Source: a bacterium (lineage in GTDB: Bacteria; Desulfobacterota; Anaeroferrophillalia; Anaeroferrophillales; Anaeroferrophillaceae). From it: DNA of 32,316 bases. Shown piece after piece: positions 7,985 to 16,680 of the stretch. The notes below the pieces were generated by a model. It was not told where the DNA came from, made no database searches, and saw only the letters and a program-made list of their open reading frames with translations. The translations under genes and the position numbers were made by a program. Location: the NCBI GenBank assembly GCA_029940125.1, contig JAOZRP010000001.1:1-32316 (forward strand), read 5' to 3'. Position 1 is the first letter of the stretch. Every line of letters begins with the position of its first letter.

Positions 7985-9712
7985 TCACTCATGTTTACGC
8001 ACAAAAATATTTTCCATGATGAGATATTCCAGATCGGAACCGAAAAACATGTTCAAGGCATCGGTGGGAGAACAGACCATTGGTTCGCCGCGGCGGTTGA
8101 GAGAGGTATTAAGCACCACGGGGATGCCGCGCAGCTTTTCCAGCTCCTCAATCAAACGGTAGTATCTGGGATTGGTATCCCGGCTGACCACCTGGGCCCG
8201 GGCGGTGCCGTCTTCATGGACCACCTCGGGAACTCTATCCTTCCACGCTTCCGACACCCGGAAAGCAAACGTCATGAAGGGCGCCGGATGGTCGGTCTGC
8301 AGGATGTCAGCCGCCGCCCGGTCGAGGATGCTGGGGCAAAAGGGCCGCCAGCGCTCCCGGTATTTTATCTGGGCGTTGATCCGTTCAGCAATGCCTGGAT
8401 GGCTGGGGTCGCCAAGGATGCTCCGGTTCCCCAGCGCCCGGGGGCCAAATTCCATCCGTCCCTGGAACCAGGCAACCGGATTTCCTTCAGCCAGAAGCCG
8501 GGCCGCGGTTTCGGCCGGATCGTCAAGCACCTCCCAGAGCGGCCGCCGTTTGTGCTGCCGACAGGCCTCGATACATTCCTCGTCGCTATAGGCCGGCCCC
8601 AGGTAGACATGCCGCAGTGGCCGCACTTTTTCGCCCAGGGCAACAGCCGCGTAGGAAGCAGCACCCACCGCCGTCCCGGCATCGCTGGCCGCCGGCTGGA
8701 CAAAAAGCTCCTTAACGCCGTCGAGTTCGATAATTTTCTGGTTCAGTTTGACATTCAGCGCCACCCCACCGGCATAGCAGATGCGGCCGGTCTCCCGGAT
8801 GACGTCTCCCAGGTAGTGATTGATCAACTTCAAGGCCACATCTTCCAGCAGCTTCTGGGTGGCAGCGGCATAATCGATGTACGGGTCGTCAATGTCATCG
8901 CCCTGCCGTTTGGGTCCCAGCCAGCGCACCAGCTCCGGGCTGAAATAATACCCCCGGCCGCCCTCTTTGTAGCGGCGGGGTCCGATCACGTTCACCAGCC
9001 GGGTATTGACGTGAAAATCCCGCTCATTATAGCTGATCAACCGGGAAAAGTCATAGCGCTCCGGATCACCGTAGGGAGCCATCCCCATCACCTTGAACTC
9101 GCCATCCAGCATTTCGAAACCGAGATACTCCGTCAAAGCTCCGTAAAAACCACCCAGGGAATCAGGGTCATAAAATTCCTTCACCTTATAGATCTTCCCC
9201 TTTTCCGCGTAGCCGAAAAAGGTCGTGGCATATTCTCCCTTGCCGTCGATGCTGACCACCGCGCATTTATCCTCGAAGCCGCTCAGGTGATAAGCACTGC
9301 TGACATGAGCCAGGTGATGTTCAACCGGAAAGAAGCGCACCCGGTCAAAACCAATCTGCAGGTCATCCAGAAGCTGCCGTACCCGGCGGACATTCCGCCG
9401 GTAGCGGCGATTGCCGTTAACAAGCGCCGTCAAGGCCCGGTCCGGGGCATACCAGTAGCGCCGGGCGTAATGCCAGCGGGCCGGGCTGCCCAAACCGATT
9501 TTAGCATAGGGAAAGGCAACCGCGTCAACGTCTCCCGGCCCGATGCCGGCAACATCCAGACAATACCTGGTGGCCTCATAAGCCATTTTATCCCTGGCAT
9601 GCTTGTCGCGAATAAAACGTTCCTCCTCGGCGGCGGCCACCAGTTCCCCGTCGACAAACAACGCCGCCGACGGATCATGGCTGACGGCACCGGACAAACC
9701 CAGGATAATCAT
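7985..9712 (-). CDS. O-carbamoyltransferase, NodU/CmcH family (LPS-core WapO-like)
   Basis: A 575-residue enzyme predicted to transfer a carbamoyl group from carbamoyl phosphate, through carbamoyl-adenylate, to a sugar hydroxyl. The N-terminal Kae1-like domain has the metal-binding HHLAH (132-136), the DGKGE nucleotide motif (156-160) and GGVALN (315-320). The C-terminal domain has EFGPRALGNRS (421-431) and RERWRPFCPS. It overlaps the upstream kinase gene by ATGA, with GAGG 8 bases before the start. From memory, P. aeruginosa PA5005 (WapO), which carbamoylates heptose of the LPS inner core, also lies beside PA5006, a double kinase of similar size. An LPS-core acceptor is therefore more likely than Nod factor or an antibiotic. 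The acceptor remains an inference. Confidence 0.88.
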   Translation of the reverse strand: MIILGLSGAVSHDPSAALFVDGELVAAAEEERFIRDKHARDKMAYEATRYCLDVAGIGPGDVDAVAFPYAKIGLGSPARWHYARRYWYAPDRALTALVNGNRRYRRNVRRVRQLLDDLQIGFDRVRFFPVEHHLAHVSSAYHLSGFEDKCAVVSIDGKGEYATTFFGYAEKGKIYKVKEFYDPDSLGGFYGALTEYLGFEMLDGEFKVMGMAPYGDPERYDFSRLISYNERDFHVNTRLVNVIGPRRYKEGGRGYYFSPELVRWLGPKRQGDDIDDPYIDYAAATQKLLEDVALKLINHYLGDVIRETGRICYAGGVALNVKLNQKIIELDGVKELFVQPAASDAGTAVGAASYAAVALGEKVRPLRHVYLGPAYSDEECIEACRQHKRRPLWEVLDDPAETAARLLAEGNPVAWFQGRMEFGPRALGNRSILGDPSHPGIAERINAQIKYRERWRPFCPSILDRAAADILQTDHPAPFMTFAFRVSEAWKDRVPEVVHEDGTARAQVVSRDTNPRYYRLIEELEKLRGIPVVLNTSLNRRGEPMVCSPTDALNMFFGSDLEYLIMENIFVRKHE

Positions 9713-11154
9713 GATAGAATCCTCTTCTGTTCCAACCGCTGCTGAAAAAAGCGGCTCAGTTCCCGGTCCCCTTCCCAGTTCTGCAAAAAGCGCCGGACAT
9801 CACGGGCTCCGGCCCGATGAAAACTGCCGGCGGCAGCATATTTTTGCATGGCATCCAGGTCCACCAGCACCGGCCCCCGGGCGGCAATGATAATATTGCT
9901 GGCCTTTAAATCTCCGTGGCTGATCTGCAGCCCATGCAGCCGGGCCAGCAAGGCCGCCACCTGCTCAGCCACCTGCTCTTTTTTCTCCCGGGAAAAGCGG
10001 TCGTCCCGCAAAAAATCCACACAAGGCACTCCTTCAACGTATTCAGTAATAAAATAGGAAATCCGGGGAGCCGTGCCCCGGTGGCTTTCAACCATGGCCA
10101 CCGGCGGCGCCGTTTCTATCCCATAGAACCTGAGCAGGTGGGCGTTTTCCCAGGATTTTGAGGCCCTGGTCCTGGACACCGCCCGTTTCAGGCCATGATA
10201 TACATTTTTAATATTATACCGTTTAACCACCAGATCAAGACCGCCGACTTCCAGCCTCGCTACCGTACTCGAATTCCCGTCTTTCAGCAATTCAACCTTT
10301 TCGCCTTCAAGACAGCGATCAGGATCGGCCAGAAAAGCAGCCATGGATTCACTGAAGTAATTTCGGCCGCAGAGAATCGTCCGGCTGTCGGTTTGACGGC
10401 GGACAACGGCTGAACATTCGCGAAAAATTTTCCGCAGCTGCCGGCGCCGTCGTTTGCGCCGCTGCACTTTAATCCGGGTTTGCAGATTCCGCAGGAGATT
10501 ATTGTCATAAGTCAGATTTCTTGACCGGCAGTACAATTGTAGGCCGGCATCGGCAAACCGGTCATACTCGGGAAAAAACTGGGCAAAAAGGAAACCCAGG
10601 TTGTCAAGGGACTGCGACAGGCTCACACCATGCCGCGGCATCACGACGTCGGAACCGTCCAGGGTAAAAACCTGTTTATCCCTGACCAGGAAATTCCCCA
10701 GGTGAATATCCCGCTGAACCAGGCCGGCTTGGTGGTGCAAAGCCAAAGTCTCTGCCAGCAGAGAAACGAGTTCCCCTTTTTCTCGGTCCGAGGCGGCCAG
10801 CTGCCACTTTTCGAGTGCCGTCTGCGCCCCGGTGATAAAAGGCAGGATAATTACCAGTCCGGTACCATCAGCTAAAGGCCCGGAATGGAGGATTTCCGGA
10901 GTCAGTATCCCCTTCTGCAACAAGATGACAATGCCCCGTTTTTCCCGCCGCCAGTATTTCAGGGCTTTGAGGGGGGGGGAGAAAACCTTGGCCACCACCG
11001 GCTGACTTCCCCATTGGGCCCGGTAAACCTGCCGCTTGCCGGGCAGGTTCCGCAGCAATTGTAAACAGCGCACCTCCAGGTCAGCGTGGAACCCCGGCGG
11101 CAGAAAAAATGAAAAAGGAGTGAAAGGAACGTCAGTCAAAACAGCATTGCCCAC
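9709..11154 (-). CDS. Tandem LPS-kinase-like protein (two WaaP/InaA-type kinase domains)
   Basis: A 481-residue soluble protein with two kinase-fold domains and no membrane segment. Domain 1 (about 45-200) has K56 in VVAKVF, catalytic-loop R148-D149-I-H151-x2-N154 and D166 as the metal-binding aspartate. Domain 2 (about 285-450) has K311 in LVVKRYN, HGDLKASN (413-420) and D432. Both therefore look catalytically competent. A strongly basic linker (QRRKRRRRQLRK, 231-242) joins them. The likely role is phosphorylation of LPS-core sugars, with the coupled carbamoyltransferase acting on the same glycan. The start is a GTG just after an in-frame stop, with no ribosome-binding site visible. A C9 run spans codons 59-62. 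Confidence 0.8.
   Translation of the reverse strand: MGNAVLTDVPFTPFSFFLPPGFHADLEVRCLQLLRNLPGKRQVYRAQWGSQPVVAKVFSPPLKALKYWRREKRGIVILLQKGILTPEILHSGPLADGTGLVIILPFITGAQTALEKWQLAASDREKGELVSLLAETLALHHQAGLVQRDIHLGNFLVRDKQVFTLDGSDVVMPRHGVSLSQSLDNLGFLFAQFFPEYDRFADAGLQLYCRSRNLTYDNNLLRNLQTRIKVQRRKRRRRQLRKIFRECSAVVRRQTDSRTILCGRNYFSESMAAFLADPDRCLEGEKVELLKDGNSSTVARLEVGGLDLVVKRYNIKNVYHGLKRAVSRTRASKSWENAHLLRFYGIETAPPVAMVESHRGTAPRISYFITEYVEGVPCVDFLRDDRFSREKKEQVAEQVAALLARLHGLQISHGDLKASNIIIAARGPVLVDLDAMQKYAAAGSFHRAGARDVRRFLQNWEGDRELSRFFQQRLEQKRILS
10971..10979 (-). repeat. Nine-C homopolymer in the kinase gene
   Basis: The coding strand has nine consecutive Cs across codons 59-62 (Ser-Pro-Pro-Leu). It is the longest G/C homopolymer I found in the window; several others stop at seven. 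Gain or loss of one base would truncate the protein within domain 1. Confidence 0.85.
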
Positions 11155-11174
11155 ATGCTAAATCAAAAAGGGTA

Positions 11175-11210
11175 AACGCCATGGCGGCTGTATACAGCCG
11201 CCATGGCGTT
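11175..11210. repeat. Perfect 36-bp compound palindrome between ftsZ and the kinase gene
   Basis: Three palindromes abut without gaps: CGCCATGGCG (11177-11186), GCTGTATACAGC (11187-11198) and CGCCATGGCG again (11199-11208). With one AA/TT pair outside them they form one perfect palindrome. As RNA it would fold into a stem of about 16 bp with a TATA loop. On the minus strand it is followed by TACCCTTTTTG rather than a clean T-run. It could end ftsZ transcription, but it could equally be a protein-binding site for the kinase gene, which starts 20 bp away. Confidence 0.75.
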
Positions 11211-11413
11211 ACATTATTGCAGGAAAGAGAAGGTTGGAATTATGCTGTATTACGGCAACAGCTGTCAATAGAAATGTTGTCGATAAAAAATTATATCCGG
11301 AAAATGAAATCAATATACATGGGCGGCAAAACCATGCCGCATCCGCAACTGGCACCGGAGAGCAAACAATCAGGGAAAAACACCCTCCAAAAAATCAAGC
11401 TGTTTCCCGCGGT

Positions 11414-12598
11414 TCAATCCAGTTGCCGGCGCAGAAACGTCGGATAATCATAATCATCAAGCTCAAAATCGGTTTCACCGTCAGGCGCGCCGACTACCTT
11501 TTTTACCGTTCGGACAATTTCCTGGCGATCGGTGTCCCGACTGCTGCCCCGGCTTTGAAAGGCAGGTTGATCCAGGTTGCGGCGCCGGGGGATGGGCGCA
11601 AATTTCGTTCCCGCCAGTCCCGGCCCCCGAACCTGCTGTTTCACCGGCTCAAACCCGGTGGCAATCACCGTTACCCGAACGTCGTCACCCATGGATTCAT
11701 CCAGGACAGCGCCAAAGATGATGTTGGCATCTTCGTGGGCTTCTTCCTGCACCAGCGAGGAAGCTTCATTCACTTCAAAAAGGGTCAGGCTGCTGCCGGC
11801 GGAAATATTAATTAAAATCCCCTTGGCACCCTGGATGCTGATGTCCTCCAGCAGCGGTGAAGCGATGGCCCGGTGCGCCGCTTCAATGGCCCGGTTTTCC
11901 CCGCTGGCGATCCCCGTCCCCATCAGGGCCAGGCCGGTATTGGTCATCACCGTCTTGACATCCTGGAAATCCAGGTTGATCAGGCCGTGGACGTTGATCA
12001 GGTCGGAAATGCTGCGGACCGCCTGAACCAGCACCTCGTCAGCTTTCTGGAAGGCTTCCACCATGGAGGTGTTCTTCCCGACAATATTCAGCAGGCGCTG
12101 GTTGGGAATGGTAATCAGGGCGTCCACGTTTTCCCGCAGCTCTTCCAGGCCTTCCTCGGCATGGCGCATCCGTTTGCGCCCCTCAAAAATAAAAGGCTTG
12201 GTAACCACGGCCACCGCCAGGGCCCCGAACTCCTTGGCCAGCTTTGCCACCACCGGAGCGCCGCCGGTCCCGGTGCCGCCGCCCATGCCGGCGGTAATAA
12301 ACACCATGTCCGCCCCGTTCAGCAGCTCGGAAATTTTTTCCGTATCTTCAATGGTGGCGTTGCGGCCGATATCCGGATTGGCGCCGGCGCCCAACCCACG
12401 GGTCAAGCGTGAACCAAGCTGCAGCTTAATCGGCGACGGCGACGCCTCCAAAGCCTGGGCATCGGTATTGGCAACAATAAAATCAACCCCCTGAACCTGG
12501 GCATTGATCATGCTGTTGACCGCGTTGCTGCCCCCTCCGCCAACGCCGATAACCTTGATATTGGCCTGCAACCTTGACCGTTCATCAAATTCAAACAT
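11414..12598 (-). CDS. ftsZ: Cell division GTPase FtsZ
   Basis: A 394-residue tubulin homologue that forms the division ring. The nucleotide-binding VGGGGSNAVN (19-28) and tubulin signature GGGTGTGG (106-113) are intact. The T7 region reads NLDFQDVKTVMTNTG. The C-terminal linker (about 320-380) is followed by the conserved tail DDYDYPTFLRRQLD, which binds FtsA and other partners. GGGAGGGAG precedes the ATG. It is the last gene of the dcw cluster, 26 bp after ftsA, and has the cluster's usual position and length. Confidence 0.98.
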   Translation of the reverse strand: MFEFDERSRLQANIKVIGVGGGGSNAVNSMINAQVQGVDFIVANTDAQALEASPSPIKLQLGSRLTRGLGAGANPDIGRNATIEDTEKISELLNGADMVFITAGMGGGTGTGGAPVVAKLAKEFGALAVAVVTKPFIFEGRKRMRHAEEGLEELRENVDALITIPNQRLLNIVGKNTSMVEAFQKADEVLVQAVRSISDLINVHGLINLDFQDVKTVMTNTGLALMGTGIASGENRAIEAAHRAIASPLLEDISIQGAKGILINISAGSSLTLFEVNEASSLVQEEAHEDANIIFGAVLDESMGDDVRVTVIATGFEPVKQQVRGPGLAGTKFAPIPRRRNLDQPAFQSRGSSRDTDRQEIVRTVKKVVGAPDGETDFELDDYDYPTFLRRQLD

Positions 12599-12624
12599 AA
12601 TTTTCTCCCTCCCTGCTTGATGCT

Positions 12625-13854
12625 TTAAAAAAATTCCGCAAACCAGCTTTTCATTCGTGAAAACAATTTGTTAAACAATCTTTTATCCCGGCTGTGCAAC
12701 TTCTTGGTGGAGCCAAACTGCCGGGCCCCGGTGATCAGCAGACCGACCCCGGTGGCATACATGGGGCTTTTGACGATGTCCAGAAGCCCGCCCACATGCT
12801 GGGGAATGCCAGAGCGGGCCTGCATTTCAAAAACGGATTCCGCCAACTCCTCAACCCCGGGCATCAGGGTCGACCCCCCGGTCAGCACCACCCCGGACAC
12901 CACCTGGTCGTAAAAACCGGACTTGTAAATCTCCCTTTTCACCAGTTCCAGGATTTCTTCCATCCGCGGCTCAATAATCTCGCCCAAAACCTGCCGCGAC
13001 AACACCCGCGGCGGCCGGCCGCCGACGCTGGGAACCTCAATAGTATCGTTCTGGCCAATGAGGGAAATCATGGCACAGCCATACTGCTTCTTGATTTTTT
13101 CGGCCGCCGTCACCGGCGTTCTCAGGCCGATGGCGATGTCGCTGGTCAGCTGATTTCCACCCAGAGGCAGCGACGCCGTGTAGCAGATGCTGCCGTTGGT
13201 AAAAACAGCGATGTCCGTGGTTCCGCCGCCGACGTCGATTACCACCACCCCCAGCTCCCGCTCCTCCGGAGTCAGGACCGCGGCGCTGGAGGCCAGCTGC
13301 TGCAGGGCAATGTCTTCCACTTCCAGGCCGGCGCGGTTGCAGGAACGAACAATATTCTGGGCCGAGGCAACCGCGGCCGTGACAATGTGAACTTTTACCT
13401 CCAATCGGACTCCGGACATGCCCACCGGGTCCCTGATGCCGTCCTGGTCGTCAATAATGAATTCCTGGGCCATGGTATGGATCACTTCACGATCAAGGGG
13501 AATGGCCACCGCCTTGGCCGCTTCCAGGACCTTTTCCACATCCTTGGCCGAAACCTCACGGTCCTTGACCCCGATAATGCCGTGACTGTTAAAGCCCTTG
13601 ATGTGGGCGCCGGCAATCCCGGTAATCACCGCTTTAATGTCGGTTCCCGACATCAATTCAGCTTCATGAACCGCCTTTTTGATGGAATCCACCGTGCTGT
13701 CAATATTGACCACCACCCCTTTGCGCAAGCCCTCAGAGGGATGGGTGCCGATGCCGATGATCTCAATTCCTTCCGCTTCTACCTTGCCGACAATGGCGCA
13801 GATCTTCGTGGTCCCAACATCCAAGCCAACGATAACCTGATCATTTTTAGCCAT
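12625..13854 (-). CDS. ftsA: Cell division protein FtsA
   Basis: The chosen ATG at 13854 gives 409 residues starting MAKNDQVIVGLDVGTTK, the usual FtsA N-terminus, with GGGGGAAG just upstream. The frame stays open to 13929, but that extension overlaps ftsQ and is not FtsA-like. This actin-family ATPase tethers FtsZ to the membrane. Phosphate-binding motifs GLDVGTTK (10-17), IDVGGGTTDIAVF and VVLTGGSTLMPG are present. The C-terminal LFSRMKSWFAEFF is the expected amphipathic membrane-targeting helix. Confidence 0.97.
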   Translation of the reverse strand: MAKNDQVIVGLDVGTTKICAIVGKVEAEGIEIIGIGTHPSEGLRKGVVVNIDSTVDSIKKAVHEAELMSGTDIKAVITGIAGAHIKGFNSHGIIGVKDREVSAKDVEKVLEAAKAVAIPLDREVIHTMAQEFIIDDQDGIRDPVGMSGVRLEVKVHIVTAAVASAQNIVRSCNRAGLEVEDIALQQLASSAAVLTPEERELGVVVIDVGGGTTDIAVFTNGSICYTASLPLGGNQLTSDIAIGLRTPVTAAEKIKKQYGCAMISLIGQNDTIEVPSVGGRPPRVLSRQVLGEIIEPRMEEILELVKREIYKSGFYDQVVSGVVLTGGSTLMPGVEELAESVFEMQARSGIPQHVGGLLDIVKSPMYATGVGLLITGARQFGSTKKLHSRDKRLFNKLFSRMKSWFAEFF

Positions 13855-13877
13855 ATCTTCCCCCGCGCATCCACCGG

Positions 13878-14738
13878 TTAATGGCCGGCCGCTCCATACC
13901 TGACCACCACCGAATCCCCGGTACTGCAATCAAAACCGGTCACCTGCTCCACTTCCCGGCCCAGATAATCAAGCACTTTCTGCCAGTGTTTCAGTTTTAA
14001 TCGAAACCGGTCCAATCCCAGGCGCAGCTGCCAGACGTGGCGGCGGGTGAAAACCGTCAGGCCAAAAGCATTATCCAGGTGAATTTCCGCTATGCCTTCC
14101 TGCCGAAACCGGTCATGTTCCTGCCAGCAGGACAACAGCTTCAAGCCAAGATCAAGCAGCATCCGTCCCTGTTCCGGGTCCTTTTTAAGCTGTGCCACCG
14201 ACAAACCGGTGAAAACCGGCAAGTCGACGTCTTCTCCGGGATCAATGGCCTTGAAAATCTGCCCGTCCGCGTCAACATAATAGAGCTGTTCCAGGTTAAC
14301 GATGGCAACCGGCACCCTTTCGGTCACTGAAACCAGCAGCCGGTCGGGCCACTGCCGGCTGAGCTGGGCAGTTTTTACATAGGGCAGCTTTTCCACTGCT
14401 GCCTGCTTCGCCGCCAGGTCAACGTCAAACAGCAACATTCCCGGTTCCAGATCCAACTGCTGCACGATTCCTTCCTTGGCCGTATGGTAGTTTCCCTGCA
14501 CGACAACCTCCTTTACCGTCCCAATGCCTCGTTGAATGAATAACTGCCTGAAGTAGCTGACCACCGGCGGCATCTGGGTCCAGATCAATACGGCGCCCAG
14601 TATAATCAACACAACCACGCCGGTTCGGATCAGCAGCGTCCCAAATGCTTTTTTCTTTTTTTTCTTGCGCCCCCGTTTCAGCTCCCGGCTTATATTGCTC
14701 AGTTTATTTTGATTATTTTTACGGCGAACAGCCACCAT
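13878..14738 (-). CDS. ftsQ: Cell division protein FtsQ (DivIB)
   Basis: A 286-residue bitopic membrane protein. A very basic cytoplasmic N-terminus, with six consecutive lysines near residue 25-30, precedes one membrane helix (about 35-54). A periplasmic POTRA domain (about 73-143, starting VKEVVVQGNYHTAKEGIV) and an FtsQ beta domain follow. It links early and late divisome proteins through FtsL and FtsB. It begins 20 bp after ddl, and no clear ribosome-binding site is visible at the ATG. Translation may depend on ribosomes finishing ddl. Sequence identity is low, as usual for FtsQ, but architecture and position are clear. Confidence 0.93.
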   Translation of the reverse strand: MVAVRRKNNQNKLSNISRELKRGRKKKKKKAFGTLLIRTGVVVLIILGAVLIWTQMPPVVSYFRQLFIQRGIGTVKEVVVQGNYHTAKEGIVQQLDLEPGMLLFDVDLAAKQAAVEKLPYVKTAQLSRQWPDRLLVSVTERVPVAIVNLEQLYYVDADGQIFKAIDPGEDVDLPVFTGLSVAQLKKDPEQGRMLLDLGLKLLSCWQEHDRFRQEGIAEIHLDNAFGLTVFTRRHVWQLRLGLDRFRLKLKHWQKVLDYLGREVEQVTGFDCSTGDSVVVRYGAAGH

Positions 14739-14758
14739 GCACCAACATTATTCACTAT

Positions 14759-15697
14759 TCACTGAATTTTCAGAGACGCCCCGCCAAGAATAGTGGTAAT
14801 CAAGGCATCAAAATCAATGCCGGCTGACCGGGCCGCTTTCGGCAGCAGGCTGGTTGCCGTCATTCCCGGAATGGTATTGATTTCAATCACCAGCGGCCGG
14901 TCATCCTCATCAAGGCGAAAATCCACCCGGACCGCACCGGACAGGCAGTCAACCACCCGGCAGCTCTGTACCGCCAGATCCTGGATCATCCTGGTTACCG
15001 GTTCAGAAAGCGGAGCCGGCACCAGGTAGTTGGTCGCCCCAGGCGTGTACTTGGCCTGAAAATCGTAAAAACCGGAGAGCGGCTGAATTTCAATCAACGG
15101 CAATGGCTCTCCCTCCAGCACCGCCGCGGTTATTTCCCGTCCGGGGATAAACTGTTCCAGCAGGATCTGCGCGTCATAGGTGAACGCCTTTTCCTGGGCG
15201 GCCTGCAGTTCGGCCTCGCCATGCACAATGGAAATACCCAAGCTCGACCCCTCGCAAACCGGTTTCACCACCAGGGGATACCCCGGCTGCGGTTCAACAT
15301 CGAAAACCGCCTTGCCAACCGTCGCGGCTATGTACGCCGGGGTAGGAATGGCGGCGCTTTCCAGCAGGCGCTTGGTAGCCAGTTTGTTCATCGCCACGCT
15401 GCTGGCCATCACCCCGGGACCGGTATAGGGAATTTCCAGGAACTCAAGTATCCCCTGGATGGTACCGTCTTCACCATAACGCCCGTGCAAGGCCAGGAAG
15501 GCAACTTCAATCTCTTCTTCCTTCAGCCGCCGGCAGACATCCCGGTCCACGTCAATCTCAACCGCCTGAAAGTGCTGCCGCTTCAGTGACTCGAAAACAG
15601 CCCCGCCGGTTTTGAGGGAAACTTCCCGTTCCGCGGACAGTCCCCCCATCAAGACGCCGATTTTTTTCTCGAGCAGTATTTCCCTGGTAAAGTTCAT
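14759..15697 (-). CDS. ddl: D-alanine--D-alanine ligase
   Basis: A 312-residue ATP-grasp ligase that makes D-Ala-D-Ala for MurF. The N-terminal VLMGGLSAEREVSL is the classic Ddl opening. EGSSLGIS (about 150-157) contains the conserved loop residues, and EINTIPGMT near 271-279 supplies metal and substrate contacts. AAGGAG lies 8 bases before the ATG, and the start overlaps the murB stop by one base (TAATG). The length is typical of DdlB-type enzymes in dcw clusters. Confidence 0.97.
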   Translation of the reverse strand: MNFTREILLEKKIGVLMGGLSAEREVSLKTGGAVFESLKRQHFQAVEIDVDRDVCRRLKEEEIEVAFLALHGRYGEDGTIQGILEFLEIPYTGPGVMASSVAMNKLATKRLLESAAIPTPAYIAATVGKAVFDVEPQPGYPLVVKPVCEGSSLGISIVHGEAELQAAQEKAFTYDAQILLEQFIPGREITAAVLEGEPLPLIEIQPLSGFYDFQAKYTPGATNYLVPAPLSEPVTRMIQDLAVQSCRVVDCLSGAVRVDFRLDEDDRPLVIEINTIPGMTATSLLPKAARSAGIDFDALITTILGGASLKIQ

Positions 15698-16680
15698 TAC
15701 AACTCCTTGTCTTCCGTCGTCCAGGCGAGAGGATACTCATCCCCGAGGCGGATAATCTCCTCCTCCAGCTCCAGAGAAAAGGTTTTTCGAACCTGTTCCC
15801 TGACCCGGTCAATCAGGGCAAAGACGTCGGCCGCGGTTGCACCCGGCTCCGTGGTAATAAAATTCGCGTGCTTCATGGATACCACCGCCCCGCCGCAGCG
15901 CCAGCCCCGGCACCCGGCCGCATCAACCAGGCGACCGGCAAAGTCACCGGGAGGATTTTTGAACACAGAGCCGGCCGAGGGCAGGCCATATGGCTGTTTC
16001 TGCCGGCGAAGCCGCCGATATTCCGCCATCTGCTGTTCAATCTTTTCCGGATCACCCGGTTCAAGCCGCAGATCAAGACCGATCACCAGCTGCCCGGCGG
16101 GAACGCCACCGCAGCGGTAGCCGCTGTCCAGCTGCTGCCGCGGCCAGGAATGCACCTCGCCCCGGACATCACAGGTTACGACCCGGTTCAGAGCATCACT
16201 GAGTTCACGGCCGAAAGCCCCGGCGTTCATAACCGCGGCCCCGCCGGCGGAACCGGGAATCCCGGCCAGAAATTCAAGGCCGCTGAAACCATGTCGACGG
16301 CAATAATCCAGCAGGGACGAAAGCCGCGTCCCGCCGTCCACCTGGAGCTGGACCTTGCTGCCGTGAACCACCGGGTCGGCTATTTTACCCATGTATTCCA
16401 CCAAACTGATGACTGCAGAGGTTGAAACTCCGGCATCGGCCACCACCACGTTGGCACCGGCACCCAAAGGCAGCACCGGCACCGTCCATTCGTGCAAACG
16501 GCGAAGCATTCGCCGCAAAGACTCCACGTCCGTCGGCGTCAGGTAGAGGCGGGCTTCGCCCCCAACCCTGATCCAGGTCCGTTCAGCCAGTGGCACCCGC
16601 TCCCGGACCTGGCCGGCAAACTCCCGGCTCAGATCAGCAATGAGCTTTTCGCTGATTGGTGGGCGCCGGCCTAAAGACAT
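15697..16680 (-). CDS. murB: UDP-N-acetylenolpyruvoylglucosamine reductase MurB
   Basis: A 327-residue FAD enzyme that reduces UDP-GlcNAc-enolpyruvate to UDP-MurNAc with NADPH. The FAD-binding PLGAGANVVVAD (about 71-82) and GIPGSAGGAAVMNAGAFG (split: GIPGSAGGA / AVMNAGAFG, 140-157) are present. SAGSVFKNP (235-243) holds the catalytic serine in the form seen in type II MurB, and a C-terminal LELEEEI provides the glutamate. The ATG overlaps the stop codon of the upstream BON lipoprotein as TGATG. Confidence 0.97.
   Translation of the reverse strand: MSLGRRPPISEKLIADLSREFAGQVRERVPLAERTWIRVGGEARLYLTPTDVESLRRMLRRLHEWTVPVLPLGAGANVVVADAGVSTSAVISLVEYMGKIADPVVHGSKVQLQVDGGTRLSSLLDYCRRHGFSGLEFLAGIPGSAGGAAVMNAGAFGRELSDALNRVVTCDVRGEVHSWPRQQLDSGYRCGGVPAGQLVIGLDLRLEPGDPEKIEQQMAEYRRLRRQKQPYGLPSAGSVFKNPPGDFAGRLVDAAGCRGWRCGGAVVSMKHANFITTEPGATAADVFALIDRVREQVRKTFSLELEEEIIRLGDEYPLAWTTEDKEL

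Noticed and set aside
7991..9745. Open plus-strand frame of 584 codons opposite the carbamoyltransferase gene
   Set aside because: It mirrors the codon structure of the real gene, has no recognisable domain, and its translation is rich in Gln/His/Arg/Pro as expected of an antisense shadow.
11323..11340. Small hairpin (GCGGCA / TGCCGC) after ftsZ
   Set aside because: Only 6 bp with no T-run on either strand; the nearby 36-bp palindrome is a much stronger candidate for any 3'-end function.
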